Source: Zymoseptoria tritici IPO323 (lineage: Eukaryota; Ascomycota; Dothideomycetes; Mycosphaerellales; Mycosphaerellaceae). Taken from it: a DNA stretch of 64,000 nucleotides. The DNA lies in contig NC_018216.1 in NCBI RefSeq assembly GCF_000219625.1, positions 2,542,001-2,606,000 of the forward strand. Direction: 5' to 3'. The translations under genes were made by a program, and so were the position numbers. Shown in pieces: positions 23,929-35,219 of the stretch. A model generated the notes under the pieces. That model ran no database searches. It saw only the letters and a list, made by a program, of their open reading frames with translations, and was not told the DNA's origin. The stretch's first letter is position 1. Each line of letters begins with the position of its first letter.

Positions 23929-25230
23929 TTAAAAGTCTGCAAACATGCGTTCATGTTTGTCTTGCAGTTCCTGATTTATCTCCCATTAGCATTGGTCCGA
24001 CACATCGAGCATATCCTTGGAACATACCTTTGTATACGGATCCCGTTTCTCAGGCTCCGGATCATAGTCGTCAAAATTCCGCGTATCGTCCGCGGACCGT
24101 AGATGTGGCACGATCGGCCCTTGCATCTTCCTGTGGTATAACTCGTCCCAATCTATATTCTTGAACCAAGGATGTGACCTCACTGTAGCAGCACCTCCCT
24201 TGACATTTCCAAGTCTTTTGGAAACATCAACGGTACAAAGACCACCTATGATATCGCGTGCGTCCTCCGACATTGCACTTGGGTACCGCACTTTTCCCTC
24301 GACAATCTGCTCGTAGATCTTCATCGGGTTCTGGTCCCAGAAAGGCGGTTGTCCGACCAGGAATTCGTATATGAGGATTCCAAAGGCCCACCAATCTACT
24401 GCGAGGCCGTGGCCTGTGTTTCGAATGACTTCGGGCGCGAGGTATTCGGGTGTGCCGCAGAGTGTGTATGTTTCTCCTTTGAGTATGTCAGCTCTGTACA
24501 ACAGTCGTTACTCCCCAATGCACATACGTCCAGCGATCTTCTTCGCGAACCCAAAATCCACCAATTTCAAGTGTCCATCAGCATCGATCAATATATTCTC
24601 CGGCTTCAAGTCACGATACGCAACGCCTTCCTTCTCGTGCAAGAACTCCAGTATCAACACAATCTCGGCGGCGTAGAATTGTGACGTTGCCTCATTGAAT
24701 CGTCTCGCTCGTCGTAGGTAGGAAAAGACCTCGCCCCCCGGGCAGTAGTCCAGCAGCATATACAGTGTGTCTGCATCCTGAAAGCTGGCGACCATGGTCG
24801 TTATGAAGGGGTGTCCTGCAACAGCAGCCAGAACATTGCGCTCGTTGCGTACATGCTCCACCTGCTTCAGTCGTATCACATCCACCTTGCGCAAAATCTT
24901 TAACGCAAAGACCTTTTTCGTGTATTCGTTGTTGCTCGTGTTCTTCTGATTCGCCAATCTCACCAACCAGACTCGCGCGAATGTGCCAGTTCCCAGAGTC
25001 TTGATCAGCTCAAAATCCTCCTTGCGTAACAGCTTGCTCGAGTGTCCGACGGGTTTCTTCTCAGGATCCACGGCAATCTCTTCCACCTCCAGCGGCCGCT
25101 TTTCTGCTTCCCATTCTGACAGTTTCTGCTTCTCCTCTTCCCGTGCGGCCGTGTTTTCCTTCTCGGCACTACTGCTCTGGCTCATGCGATGAAAGCGGGA
25201 CGCGATGTTGGACACCACGGCGGGAGCCAT
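23929..25230 (-). CDS. cAMP-dependent protein kinase catalytic subunit, second type
   Basis: Exons 25230-24528, 24476-24028 and 23970-23929 encode 397 residues. After a charged 70-residue extension comes an AGC kinase domain: glycine loop LGTGTFARV (79-87), Lys 111 in FALKI, catalytic loop YRDLKPEN (Asp 207), DFG at 225-227, activation loop RETYTLCGTPEYLAPEV with a phosphorylatable Thr, then AVDWWAFGILIYEFL. The C-terminal tail ends in FADF, the FxxF motif that docks on the small lobe in PKA. The first intron has to end at CAAAG before GA GAA ACA to rebuild GRETYTLCG. Sequence style fits the PkaB/Tpk-like second catalytic subunit of filamentous fungi rather than PkaA. It phosphorylates Ser/Thr targets when cAMP releases the regulatory subunit. 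It is upstream of the acyl-CoA synthetase gene on the same strand. Confidence 0.92.
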
Positions 25231-27039
25231 GGTCGGCGAGAGGCACCTTTCGGGCTCGCGGATCGGTCGGTCCTGCGGTCGAGGTTCAAAGTCTCATGCG
25301 TTTGGCGTGCTCATTCTTCAGGTTGCATTCCTAGACTCGAAGAAATGTTTAGCCGTTCCGGTTCTCGGCCAAGCGCGTCAGGGAGTAGCTGATCAGCCGG
25401 GCTTCACGAGGGCGGTGCGGTTCATGCGACAGTCATCGGAATAGAGCACCGAGACGATGGCGGGAAACAGCAGGGAGGTCGTTGTTGTACCGTGGGAATC
25501 GGGAAGACGTTGTTGAAGTGGAACTGGTACCGTTGGGCTCGAGTCTCGGTGAATATTGAACCTCGTGGCCGCGGTAGCGGGAGACCGATGGAGCTCAGTC
25601 CCGTCTGAAGGAACGTGTGACGTAGAACTACGCTGTGCAGTTCCCCTCCACATGCCAGGGTTCGCTCACATCCCACCGAGTCGTGGTCATGGCTAGGTTA
25701 TTCCTTCTTCCTCATTCACCCGGCATGGACATATACGCATGATGAGGATCAAGAGGAGATGCCAACCAATTCTTACGCAACGATGGTCAGATCCATGGAA
25801 GCAAGAGTGTGCACAGCGAAGCCAATAAAGCGTATATAGCGGTCGAGGAGTTTCGGCTCTGCCTCCATGGCACCGCTCAAAGCGCACCACGCAACTTGGA
25901 CTCCGATGGCATTGGCACAGGTTGAGCCGGAGAACGAAAGTATATCGCTGCTTCGAGTCCTCGGTAGAGCTACCTATACATCGTGGGACTATCCATCCGT
26001 TCTCCTACGCAGACTGCACACTCCACGCCGCCGTGGTTCGACACATGCGGTGCAGGTTGGGCGGGATCAGGGAGGTCTGGCGAAGAGCTGGTACCATACC
26101 TATGCGGTGACCTCCTTGTGATGGAAGCTCACAGGAAGGAGCAACGAGCATATTGATGTCTTCGTTTCCAAGACGGCATGCTGCGAAATAGGCATATCGT
26201 CGAGGACCAGTGCCCATATGGCGCAAATCTCCATCCTTTTGCAGGCATCAAGAACTGACGGGGACCTTGATGTAATGACTGGGAGGTCCTCTGCCAGCTG
26301 ACCACCAAGACTGTCTCAACATCTACCATATTGCCATACCTCCTTTGATCGTGTCCACGGTGTATTCCGAGTTGCTCGTGCATTTGTTTCTGTAGCCCTT
26401 CCACGCCACCTGGAAACTGCTGACATTCGCGAATCGCGGCGGCCCAAAAACACGCTGCTGCGGGCCGGTGAGAGGATCTCGGCGAGCGGCGGGAGCACAG
26501 AGGAGGTAAGTTCACGAAGTGGCCCACCCACACCCGTCACCGACCACAGGTCATCTTCAAACCATCTGCGACAACTCCCTCCACGACTCTGTCCTGCCGC
26601 ACCAGAATCACCCCCTCGATACTGGTCTGATCGCATTCGCAATTTTCCGTTCGCTGTTCACTTCGAAACACCGTTGCACGGCATCCGGCCAGGACAAAGG
26701 ACGCTGGTCGCATCAGTTCTATCGCGATTCTCGAGGGTTTTTACGCCCAGCGCGACATCTTGTCGGCCACCGCTCCGCGACCGCGAGTACCACACTGGGC
26801 AACAATGCGCTGAGGCAAGTCGCTTCGCGTGGAGAGAGAGAGGCCAGAGGAACCCAGCATAGCCAGAGATCCGTGTTCCCGCACAATTGCAATCGAGAAA
26901 AGCTCGAGTTCTGAGCCACGACGACCACGGCGCCGATCCTCTCAAGACGACCCGTCATCGCTGTCACTGTTGCCGCTACAGGCCATTCATTGTACCTCGA
27001 ATCCAGCGTGCACCATCATCCGGTCCGAGAGCTCTTATC
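25231..27039. promoter_or_regulatory. Divergent intergenic region, PKA and CDC4-like
   Basis: This 1.8-kb gap separates the starts of the PKA and F-box/WD40 genes and must carry both promoters. At 25617-25633 it has the 17-mer GTGACGTAGAACTACGC, about 390 bp upstream of the PKA ATG, found again upstream of the phosphate carrier. It contains a CRE-like TGACGTA core and the inverted repeat CGTAG-AA-CTACG. No coding sequence is supported. Confidence 0.45.
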
Positions 27040-29495
27040 ATGGAACAGGACGAGTGGCATAGCCGCCGACCCTCGTCTAGCATCATGGACTACATGTCTT
27101 CCAACGCCCACACAACCGACGACGAGCAGGAACAGCAATACAGTACATCTCCTCTAGCACGTGTCTCGTCGCAGTCGCACAACAATAGATTCTATACCTC
27201 TCGCCATGGCAAAGCCGCCGTTCGTCCACGACCCGCCAACACGCCCTCCGCGTCCATGTCCAGCGTACCGACCATGCCGATACCTATACCGACCAATCCG
27301 AATGTGATTCCGGGGAACACACTTCCATCTGCGCCCGCGAGCCCTCCGACTCCGGCACCTTCTCCCACGCCTATGCACCGAGCTCCCGATTGGAGCACCG
27401 CGGATCCTCGAGAGGATATTGGTGACCTTGATTTGGAAGACGTGGATAATGGGCAAGGGTCGGAGAACACCAGTGCGCCCAGCTCCGCAAGAGGATATGG
27501 ATTCGGATACAGACATATGCGTGGCGCTTTTGCCGAAATGGATAATGAGGAGCGGCAACGCATGTTGGCGGAACTGCTAAACATGTGTGATGGAAAACTG
27601 CTTGGCTTTGTCGCAAACTTCGTCGGACCGAGACTCAAGAGAGATCCATTCTCTGTGCTGCCGAACGAGCTGTGTCTGCGAATATTGACATTCGTCGATG
27701 ACCCACGAACGCTAGCACGCGGCTCACAGGTCAGCAGGAGATGGCGCGAGCTGGTGAGCGATGATATGGCGTGGAAGAGCATGTGTGAAAAGCATGCTTA
27801 CAGGAGGATGTCCGAGGAGCCTCACTCACAAGCTGGACGCTCAATGCCAAATGCTGGGAATTCGCTGTCGGAGCAGCATTTCCATCATCCATTAGGCTAC
27901 TTCGCGCAAGCCCACAATCCTTCATTAGCCGGACTCTCTTCCAGCGCACCGGATCTCACTCGCCGCATGAGTCTCAACACGACACCACTGGTACTGCCAC
28001 CCACGTTGTCAACTCGATCGTCATCATCATCAAGACGTCGGCCGAAAGCGATCAGTTACCGAAGCCACTTCAAGCAACGATATCAGGTCGAGACCGCCTG
28101 GCGGGTCGGAGGTCATGTAGATACACGACAGATTACTCCTGATCAGGGTGTGGTCACGTCATTACATCTCACGCCAAATTACATTATTGTCGCGCTGGAC
28201 AATGCCAAGATCCACGTCTTCGACACAGAAGGAAGACACTTGCGCTGTTTGCAGGGTCACGTTATGGGCGTGTGGGCTATGGTACCTCATGGCGACACGC
28301 TGGTATCAGGAGGATGTGATAGAGATGTGAGAGTATGGGATCTCACGACTGGTATGGCTCAGCATATGCTTCGTGGACACACCAGCACTGTGCGATGCTT
28401 GAAGATGAGCGGACCCAATATCGCCATCTCCGGATCCAGAGATACCACCTTACGCGTGTGGGACATTCGCAAGGGCGTTTGCAAGCATGTCCTGGTCGGT
28501 CATCAAGCTTCTGTCCGGTGTCTGGAGATACATGGAGATCTTGTCGTTTCTGGCTCCTACGACACCACAGCTCGAATCTGGTCGATCAGCGAAGGGCGCT
28601 GTCTCCGCACACTGCAGGGACATTTTAGTCAGATCTATGCCGTTGCGTTTGATGGTCGTCGCGTCGCCACGGGCTCGCTCGACACCAGTGTGCGAGTTTG
28701 GGATCCACGAGATGGTCGTTGCTTGGCACAACTGCAAGGTCATACTTCGCTTGTCGGCCAACTCCAACTTCGCGGCGACACTCTGGTCACGGGCGGTAGC
28801 GACGGAAGTGTTCGAGTTTGGAGCTTGCAGACGTACTCTGCTATACATCGTCTAGCGGCGCATGATAACAGTGTGACCAGCTTGCAATTCGACGATAGTA
28901 GAATCGTCTCAGGCGGATCCGATGGTCGCGTCAAGGTCTGGGATTTACACCACGGGAACCAAGTCCGTGAGCTTGGAAGTCCGGCTGAAGCAGTGTGGAG
29001 GGTGGTGTTTGAAGACGAGAAAGCGGTGGTACTTGCCAGTCGAGCGGGCAAGACCGTTATGGAGGTGGGTTCAAGTGCTCACTAACTCCATCACAAACAT
29101 CGCTAACGAATTTCTAGGTCTGGTCTTTCGCACCTCCACCGGAGTCAGAGGAATCATCTTCTGCCTTTTCTGCTCCTTCCGTCGTTCGTTCCAAGAAAAG
29201 TACCTCAAGTACTGTCATCGCGCCTTACCAACATCCGGTCCATGGCGAGCGACCGACCTATCCGCAGAGCCACGATGACCGCCTTGCGGCCCAGGCTATC
29301 GAAGAGGAGAGCCGGAAAGCCACGCGTCTCCAGACGCGAAGTACGTTGCACCAGCAACAGGACGAATTAATGACGGATGTCTACGATACCGAGCTTAGGG
29401 TTGAAGATGTGCAGGAGGAGGATGAAACCTCAATGGCATCTGAGTTGGATATGGAGCCGGAGAGTTCGGTATCTGCTCTTGCCAGGACATTATGA
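27040..29495 (+). CDS. CDC4: F-box/WD40 protein, Cdc4/Pop1-like SCF substrate receptor
   Basis: Exon 1 (27040-29064) and exon 2 (29118-29495), with a 53-bp intron, give 800 residues. The first 200 residues are Ser/Pro-rich. The F-box at about 200-245 (FSVLPNELCLRILTFVDD) should bind Skp1. From about 377 to 675 there are WD40 repeats forming a propeller (for example GHTSTVRCLKMS, SGSYDTTARIW, VTGGSDGSVRVW). Exon 2 continues VMEVWSFAPPPE and adds an acidic, Ser-rich tail of about 120 residues. Such proteins recruit phosphorylated substrates to the SCF ubiquitin ligase; the repeats match the Cdc4/Fbw7 group more than the Met30/SconB group, so cell-cycle substrates are likely but inferred. The ATG at 27040 is the first Met of the frame; the frame is open upstream but without an ATG. 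Confidence 0.9.
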
Positions 29496-29981
29496 AGCGA
29501 GCATGCACCGGCAGGGCGTTCTTACGACATCGATTGATTTTTGCTTTATTGCGATCTGAGTTCAGCGCACGCCGGACGGCGCATGGAGGAAATGGAGGGC
29601 GATGAGTTTGGGAAGGCTGGCCGCACGGCGTATGACTGGAGATTGTTTATAACGTCCACGAACCCGTGGCACAGGAGTACATTGGTTCGGACGGGTTGAA
29701 ACCGCATGAGGGACGACTGCTGGAGTTTCCATAGCCCGTGGAGGAGCCCTTCCACGATGGAGCTACGATTGAGATGGAGTTTAAAAATTGCCGCGGAGCA
29801 TATATACGCGCTGTGCATTCACCGGATATTCTGCTCTTCTTATAGATACATTATGTTATGCTCGACCAATTCAACCCTTGCTGAAGTCCAGCTTCGCAGC
29901 CGGCCAAGTCGTCATCGCACGTATTGTACACGAACGCAATCCTTTCCAATGCACCAAGTCTGTTATGCAAGCCAAATCCCA
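29496..29981. other. Convergent intergenic region, no gene seen
   Basis: The 3' ends of the Cdc4-like gene and the next minus-strand gene meet here. Nothing beyond terminator function can be inferred. Confidence 0.5.
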
Positions 29982-30725
29982 TCAGAGTCGCAGTCGCTTC
30001 AATTTCCCACTTGCCTCCCGTACACTCCTCCTGTACTGTATCACCGTCTTATCATATACCTTCCCACTTTGTCCCACAAACTTGAGAAAATCCACCAGCT
30101 TCTCTATCAAGCTCGCACTCTTCGCACATTCCTTCTTTGCCCGCGTAATCATCGCCCGCATATCGTGATTCGCTGCCGGATTCTTGCACCGCCAATCCCA
30201 GGACCAGAACTCACTCTGCACAAAAGCGATGTAGCGTCTCATGCCGGCTATTTGAGATGCCAGTGTCGAGACCACGCGGGGTAGATGGCGGATCGCGATG
30301 GCCTTTGTGTCGATTTGAAGGTTTGCGGATTCGTCGTCGGACGTGCTGGCAGGACCGAGGATGATGATCGGTTCTGGCTCATAGCGATCCCGGCCGTAGA
30401 GTTCGACGTGGTATTGAGGTAGGGCGTCGGCAGTTTTCGTCCAGGGCGACTTGTGGAGGAAGACGTCTTCATAGCAGGGAGGGTACATTACGCGGTATCG
30501 ACGTTTATGGCATGGATCGAGGTTGGGTTGTGTGGTGGCATTGGACATTAGAGGTCCGGTGAGGAGTTTCCACGCGGGCGGTTCCTTTGCTGAGCGGACG
30601 AACCATCTTGTCGTCGGTGGTGGGTCGTGTGTGCAGGTCGCGATCTTGAAGGACTCGGGCGGAGCGCTCAATGAGCTGTATCGTGGAGGTGCTTCCTCGT
30701 ATAGGGTGTCTGTGTCCATGTCCAT
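29982..30725 (-). CDS. Uncharacterised protein with PPRY motif
   Basis: One exon of 247 residues, taking the ATG at 30725 (MDMDTDTLYEEAPPRY) as start because the in-frame extension upstream looks like leader sequence. I do not recognise the family. The N-terminus has APPRYSS, which resembles a PPxY motif for WW domains. The middle part holds aromatic and basic residues (KRRYRVMYPPCYED) and YHVELYGRDRYEPEP. The last 90 residues are Lys/Arg-rich and probably helical, with no membrane segment. Length, codon use and an uninterrupted frame support a real gene. It converges with the Cdc4-like gene. Confidence 0.65.
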   Translation of the reverse strand: MDMDTDTLYEEAPPRYSSLSAPPESFKIATCTHDPPPTTRWFVRSAKEPPAWKLLTGPLMSNATTQPNLDPCHKRRYRVMYPPCYEDVFLHKSPWTKTADALPQYHVELYGRDRYEPEPIIILGPASTSDDESANLQIDTKAIAIRHLPRVVSTLASQIAGMRRYIAFVQSEFWSWDWRCKNPAANHDMRAMITRAKKECAKSASLIEKLVDFLKFVGQSGKVYDKTVIQYRRSVREASGKLKRLRL

Positions 30726-31541
30726 GATTCTGTCCGGAGTGGTTTTTGAAAGGACAAGCAAGTCTTTTGGATATATCAAGCGAGAAGTAAAACAATTGAA
30801 TGAGAAGGAAATGGGCATGTTACAAACAATAAGGGATCTGACCGAGTCAGTCACCATCCACCAACCTCTTGCACGGAAATCATGGATGATGGCTGTTCGC
30901 AGAGCCAGGAAAGCAGGGTTGTGCCAGGCGGCTTGGTAGAACTACTTGGACGCAGAGTGCTACCCAAGGCTGGCTCGAGCGCAGGACTGGCATGACTACC
31001 GCATCGTGGATCAGACCTGCCGTTCAGGCTCCATTCGAGCGTGGCTGGTCGTAAGGGACGACTCTCGAAGGCACAATAGGTAGATCGAAGGGTAAATCGT
31101 GTTAACTTCTGACGTGCGGATAAGGGCATCGTTTGGACCGTGTCTCAGGCCAGACATGCAAGGAATGTGTTTGAGGGAAGACGTCAAAGGAGACATAATT
31201 AGCTCGAAACGAATGAAGTGAATGCAATTGTCTGTGACATATGATAGCGCTGTGGACTCGAGGACATGTAAATGCCCGCCAAGGGAAGGTGAGGCATGAA
31301 AGAGGTCTGGTGAGGTGGTGGGCAGATAGATCCGGACTGTGCCCTGTGTAGACTTATCCGGCCCGATTAAAAAATCGTCCGTAACGGCAGACCCGTCGCC
31401 GGAGCGAAGCAGGGCTGAGAGCTAACCTAAGCATTGAGCTGTGTGTTGAGTTTCCCGACACTTTCGCAACACCACCTCTTCTCTCTCTCTCGCCCGTGAA
31501 CCTCCCCTCCCTCCGTACCATCATCCTATCGACAAGAGAGG
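30726..31541. promoter_or_regulatory. Divergent promoter region upstream of PDA1
   Basis: The 816-bp gap separates the start of the uncharacterised gene from that of PDA1. The last 80 bp before the PDA1 ATG are strongly CT-rich (CTCTTCTCTCTCTCTCG at about 31474-31490), typical of highly expressed fungal genes. No coding sequence is supported. Confidence 0.5.
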
Positions 31542-32983
31542 ATGCTGTCCAGATTCGCGCCTCGCGCATTCGCTGCGCCCGTCAGACTCCATGCCTCCAG
31601 ATTCACCCCAGCGCTGCGAACAGTGACCACCGATGCGGCCAGCAGCCATGCTGAAAAGAGCGACATTCCAGAGGTACGAAGCACCGCGAGACGGACATGA
31701 GCTCTGAGCGGTCACTGATCATCATTGCAGGAAGACGATAAGCCCTTCCAAGTCCGCATCTCCGACGAGGCATTCGAGACATACGAGCTGGACCCTCCAT
31801 CATACACCCTCGATACGACGAAGAAGGAGCTGAAGCAGATGTACTACGATATGGTTGCTGTGCGGTATGTTGGGGAAGATCAGGGCCGAAGAGAAGCAGA
31901 ATGGAATACTGACAATATTCGTTCAGCCGCATGGAAATGGCCGCCGATCGCCTGTACAAGGAGAAGAAGATTCGTGGTTTCTGTCATTTGTCCACAGGTC
32001 AAGAGGCCGTTGCTGTCGGTATCGAACACGCCATCGACAAGCAGGACCACCTCATCACCGCCTACCGATGCCACGGTTTCGCCATGATGCGTGGAGGCAC
32101 GGTTCGGTCGATCATCGGTGAATTGCTTGGACGGAGAGAGGGAATCGCCTATGGAAAGGGTGGCTCTATGCACATGTTCTCAACTGGTTTCTACGGTGGT
32201 AACGGAATCGTCGGTGCTCAAGTACCTGTTGGTGCGGGTATCGCTTTCGCCAACAAGTACGAGGACAAGAAGAACGTGACCCTGGCGTTGTACGGTGATG
32301 GTGCCAGCAACCAGGGTCAAATCTTCGAGGCTTTCAACATGGCGAAGCTTTGGGATCTTCCAATCATCTTCGGCTGCGAGAGTGAGTCTCATTATGATCA
32401 TTGACCCAACAGCATCTTGCTGACAATAATCTCAGACAACAAGTACGGTATGGGCACAGCTGCTCACCGTGCCGCCGCTCTCACCGACTACTACAAGCGC
32501 GGACAGTTCATTCCAGGTCTCAAGATCAACGGTATGGACGTCCTGGCCGTCAAGGCCGCAGTGCAGTACGGCAAGAAGTGGTGCGCCGAGGGCAACGGCC
32601 CGCTCGTCTACGAATACGTGACCTACCGTTATGGTGGCCACTCCATGTCCGACCCTGGTACCACCTACCGCACACGTGAGGAGATTCAGCGCATGCGTTC
32701 GACCCAGGACCCCATCGCTGGTCTCAAGCAGAAGCTGTTGGACTGGGAGGTGGTCAGCGAGGAGGAGCTCAAGGGCATCGACAAGCAGGCTCGCAGTCAC
32801 GTCGACGAGGAGGTCGCCGCGGCAGAGGCCATGGCTGCTCCGGATGCTACGCCTGAGGTCCTGTTCGAGGACATCTACGTCCGTGGTTCCGAGCCACAAT
32901 TCTTGCGTGGACGTGTACCCGAGGAGAACTTCTACTACCCAGACCGCCCGGTGCAAGTTCCCAAGTCTCCTGCGCAGACTTAG
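31542..32983 (+). CDS. PDA1: Pyruvate dehydrogenase E1 component, alpha subunit
   Basis: Exons 31542-31673, 31731-31864, 31927-32381 and 32436-32983 (introns 57, 62 and 54 bp) encode 422 residues. The N-terminus [20 protein letters not shown] is a clear mitochondrial presequence. The thiamine-diphosphate motif begins GDGASNQGQ at about 212 and closes with ENNKYGMG, the second half of which is only formed after splicing the third intron. The regulatory phosphorylation loop is present at about 305-325 ([12 protein letters not shown]). With the beta subunit it decarboxylates pyruvate and passes the acetyl group to E2 lipoamide in the mitochondrial matrix. Phosphorylation at the GHSMSDPG serine would switch it off. 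The neighbour downstream on the same strand is the mitochondrial phosphate carrier. Confidence 0.97.
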
Positions 32984-33713
32984 ATGCGAGGTATGACTTG
33001 AGGCGATTAGCGGAGGAGAAGGCATGATCTGAGCGAGAGCCAAGGATCCCGGAGCGATTGTATTTGCATGCTTCTTGGGAGTAAAGAAGCGAATGGTATG
33101 GCGCTAGGAACTGTCACTGTTATATGTTCTTGTGTGCTTTAGCTGGCATTGTTGTTGTACATTTGAGCAGAGCGAATCTGAGGAGTCGTACTCTGTCCCC
33201 ACGACGTTTTCTGAAAGGTCCGACAAGCGAAGACGCATCGACTGACCGTAAAGATCCCACCCTGATATGATCACATGGCAAACAACCCAGAGAGATCGTC
33301 CCCTACTTTCCGACCATGCTGATCCGAGATCCGGTTGTGGCTTTCGGCGAGTCGGCCCTTGACGCCAAACCTTGCTTGTGATTTCTCTCTCCAGTGACGT
33401 AGAACTACGCAGCCCTACCGAAAATCCGCGTAGGACTGCACGCGTTGGGCGGAGAGGCGCGGAAACGCAGAAATGATGGCATAGGCGGATTGCCTACTCC
33501 CATAAGAGCTATAAGACATTGAGCTTTCTTTGTGGACGAGAGGTGAGCTCGCTGCTGGTTTTGTACAATCTCCTCCCTCCTCTTCTCTTGCTACCTTCAT
33601 TCTGCATCCTTCGCGTCGTCACGCAATCGAGCTCTGAGCTATCATCAACGAGCTGAGAAGAGACGAGCTCCATCACACCCGATCAGTGGAACGACAGGAC
33701 ACCACAATTGACG
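32984..33713. promoter_or_regulatory. Intergenic, promoter of phosphate carrier
   Basis: This 730-bp region carries the PDA1 terminator and the MIR1 promoter. At 33394-33410, about 305 bp before the ATG, lies GTGACGTAGAACTACGC, identical over 17 bases to the site upstream of the PKA gene. No coding sequence is supported. Confidence 0.5.
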
Positions 33714-34863
33714 ATGGCCTCCAAAACAGGGCTTCCCACGCCGCAGAAGAAAATTGAGCTGTTTAGCGGGACATACTTCGGTGCTGTCAGTGGCATGGTC
33801 GAACAATGCCCGATGGACCATCGCTAACGAAGCAAACAGTGCACAATCGGCGGCGTAATCGCATGTGGTCCCACTCACTCCGCCGTCACACCTCTCGATC
33901 TCGTCAAATGCAGGCGGCAAGTCGACAGCAAGCTCTACACTTCCAACCTCCAAGCCTGGTCCAAGATCTACCGGCAAGAAGGGCTTCGCGGAATTTTCAC
34001 GGGATGGAGCCCGACCTTTGTCGGATACGCGTTTCAAGGTGCAGGCAAATATGGCGCCTATGAGGTCTTCAAGTGCATTCAGGATACACTCTCTACAACC
34101 AATCCAAAGCTGACCACACTCAAAACAGATACTATTACGGCGAGAAGCTCTTCCCCAACGCCCCGCAAACGATCGTCTACCTTGGAGCCTCCGCGACCGC
34201 CGAATTTATCGCCGACGTCTTCCTCTGCCCATTCGAGGCAATCAAAATCCGCATGCAAACCACGATTCCACCCTACGCCACCACTCTCCGACAAGGCTGG
34301 TCGAAAGTCGTCGCGGAAGAAGGCTTCGGAGGTCTCTACAAAGGTCTCTACCCACTGTGGGCGCGACAGATTCCATACACCATGGTCAAGTTCGCGACCT
34401 TCGAATCGGCTGTCTCAATGATCTACAAGCAGCTGGGTAAGCCGAAAGACTCGTACAACGCTCTGCAACAGACCGGAGTGTCGTTCGCGGGTGGCTACAT
34501 TGCCGGAGTTGGATGTGCGGTTGTGTCGCATCCTGCAGACGTGATGGTGTCGAAGCTCAATGCTGGGAGGAAAGCGGGCGAAGGCGCGGGTCAGGCGTTG
34601 GGGAGGATATACAAGGACATCGGGTTCAAGGGATTGTGGAATGGATTGCCCGTGAGGATTCTGATGATTGGCACTTTGACGGTAAGTCTCCCAAAGGATG
34701 CAAGACGTGCGGCGCCCGAGAGGCCCGTGTCAGGTCTTGGTCTGTATCGTTGTGTTGTCTGGGCATCGCTAACTTTTATACCCTTCGGTGTTAGGCATTC
34801 CAATGGATGATTTACGACACGTTCAAGGTGCAGCTGGGCTTGCCGACGACAGGAGGGCACTAG
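33714..34863 (+). CDS. MIR1: Mitochondrial phosphate carrier
   Basis: Exons 33714-33785, 33840-34072, 34129-34681 and 34795-34863 (introns 54, 56 and 113 bp) give 308 residues. The three mitochondrial carrier repeats carry their signatures: [21 protein letters not shown] and the modified [11 protein letters not shown]. Other phosphate-carrier hallmarks are [21 protein letters not shown] in the first repeat and [20 protein letters not shown] in the second. It imports inorganic phosphate with protons across the inner membrane for ATP synthesis. There is no cleavable presequence, as in yeast Mir1. The first exon encodes only 24 residues, and the last exon only 22. Confidence 0.96.
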
Positions 34864-35219
34864 ATGCGGCCGCAATACTTTGAGGATTTGATCAGCGGGC
34901 GTTGTGGTGTGTGGGCGCAAGAATTGGCTTCCAGCAGCGAGACAGGAGATCAATTCGAGACAGTGACGAACGCAAGCGGCAGTGGCTGGAATAGAGACCG
35001 ATGCTAGCGGAACCGTACGACATCAAATTTGGCAACACCCTCCGCCTATCGCACAGACCTTGGTGCTCGACTCAAAGTGCACTTCATCCCGCTTCCTTCG
35101 ACAGCATCGAGTGAGCTCACGCCGCCGTGTGCCGTTGGACCACCATAGTCGAAGGCTTTCTTTCCGATCCTGGTATATATTCACCTGTTCACTTTCGACA
35201 AGCACGCCTTGCTTCATCT
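34864..35219. other. Convergent intergenic region, MIR1 and HAT1
   Basis: A 356-bp gap between two stop codons. I see no gene or clear motif in it. Confidence 0.5.

Noticed and set aside
24492..24527. 36-bp intron model for PKA joining at CAGAG
   Set aside because: Too short for this genome and yields a non-conserved activation loop; ending the intron at CAAAG gives 51 bp and restores GRETYTLCG.
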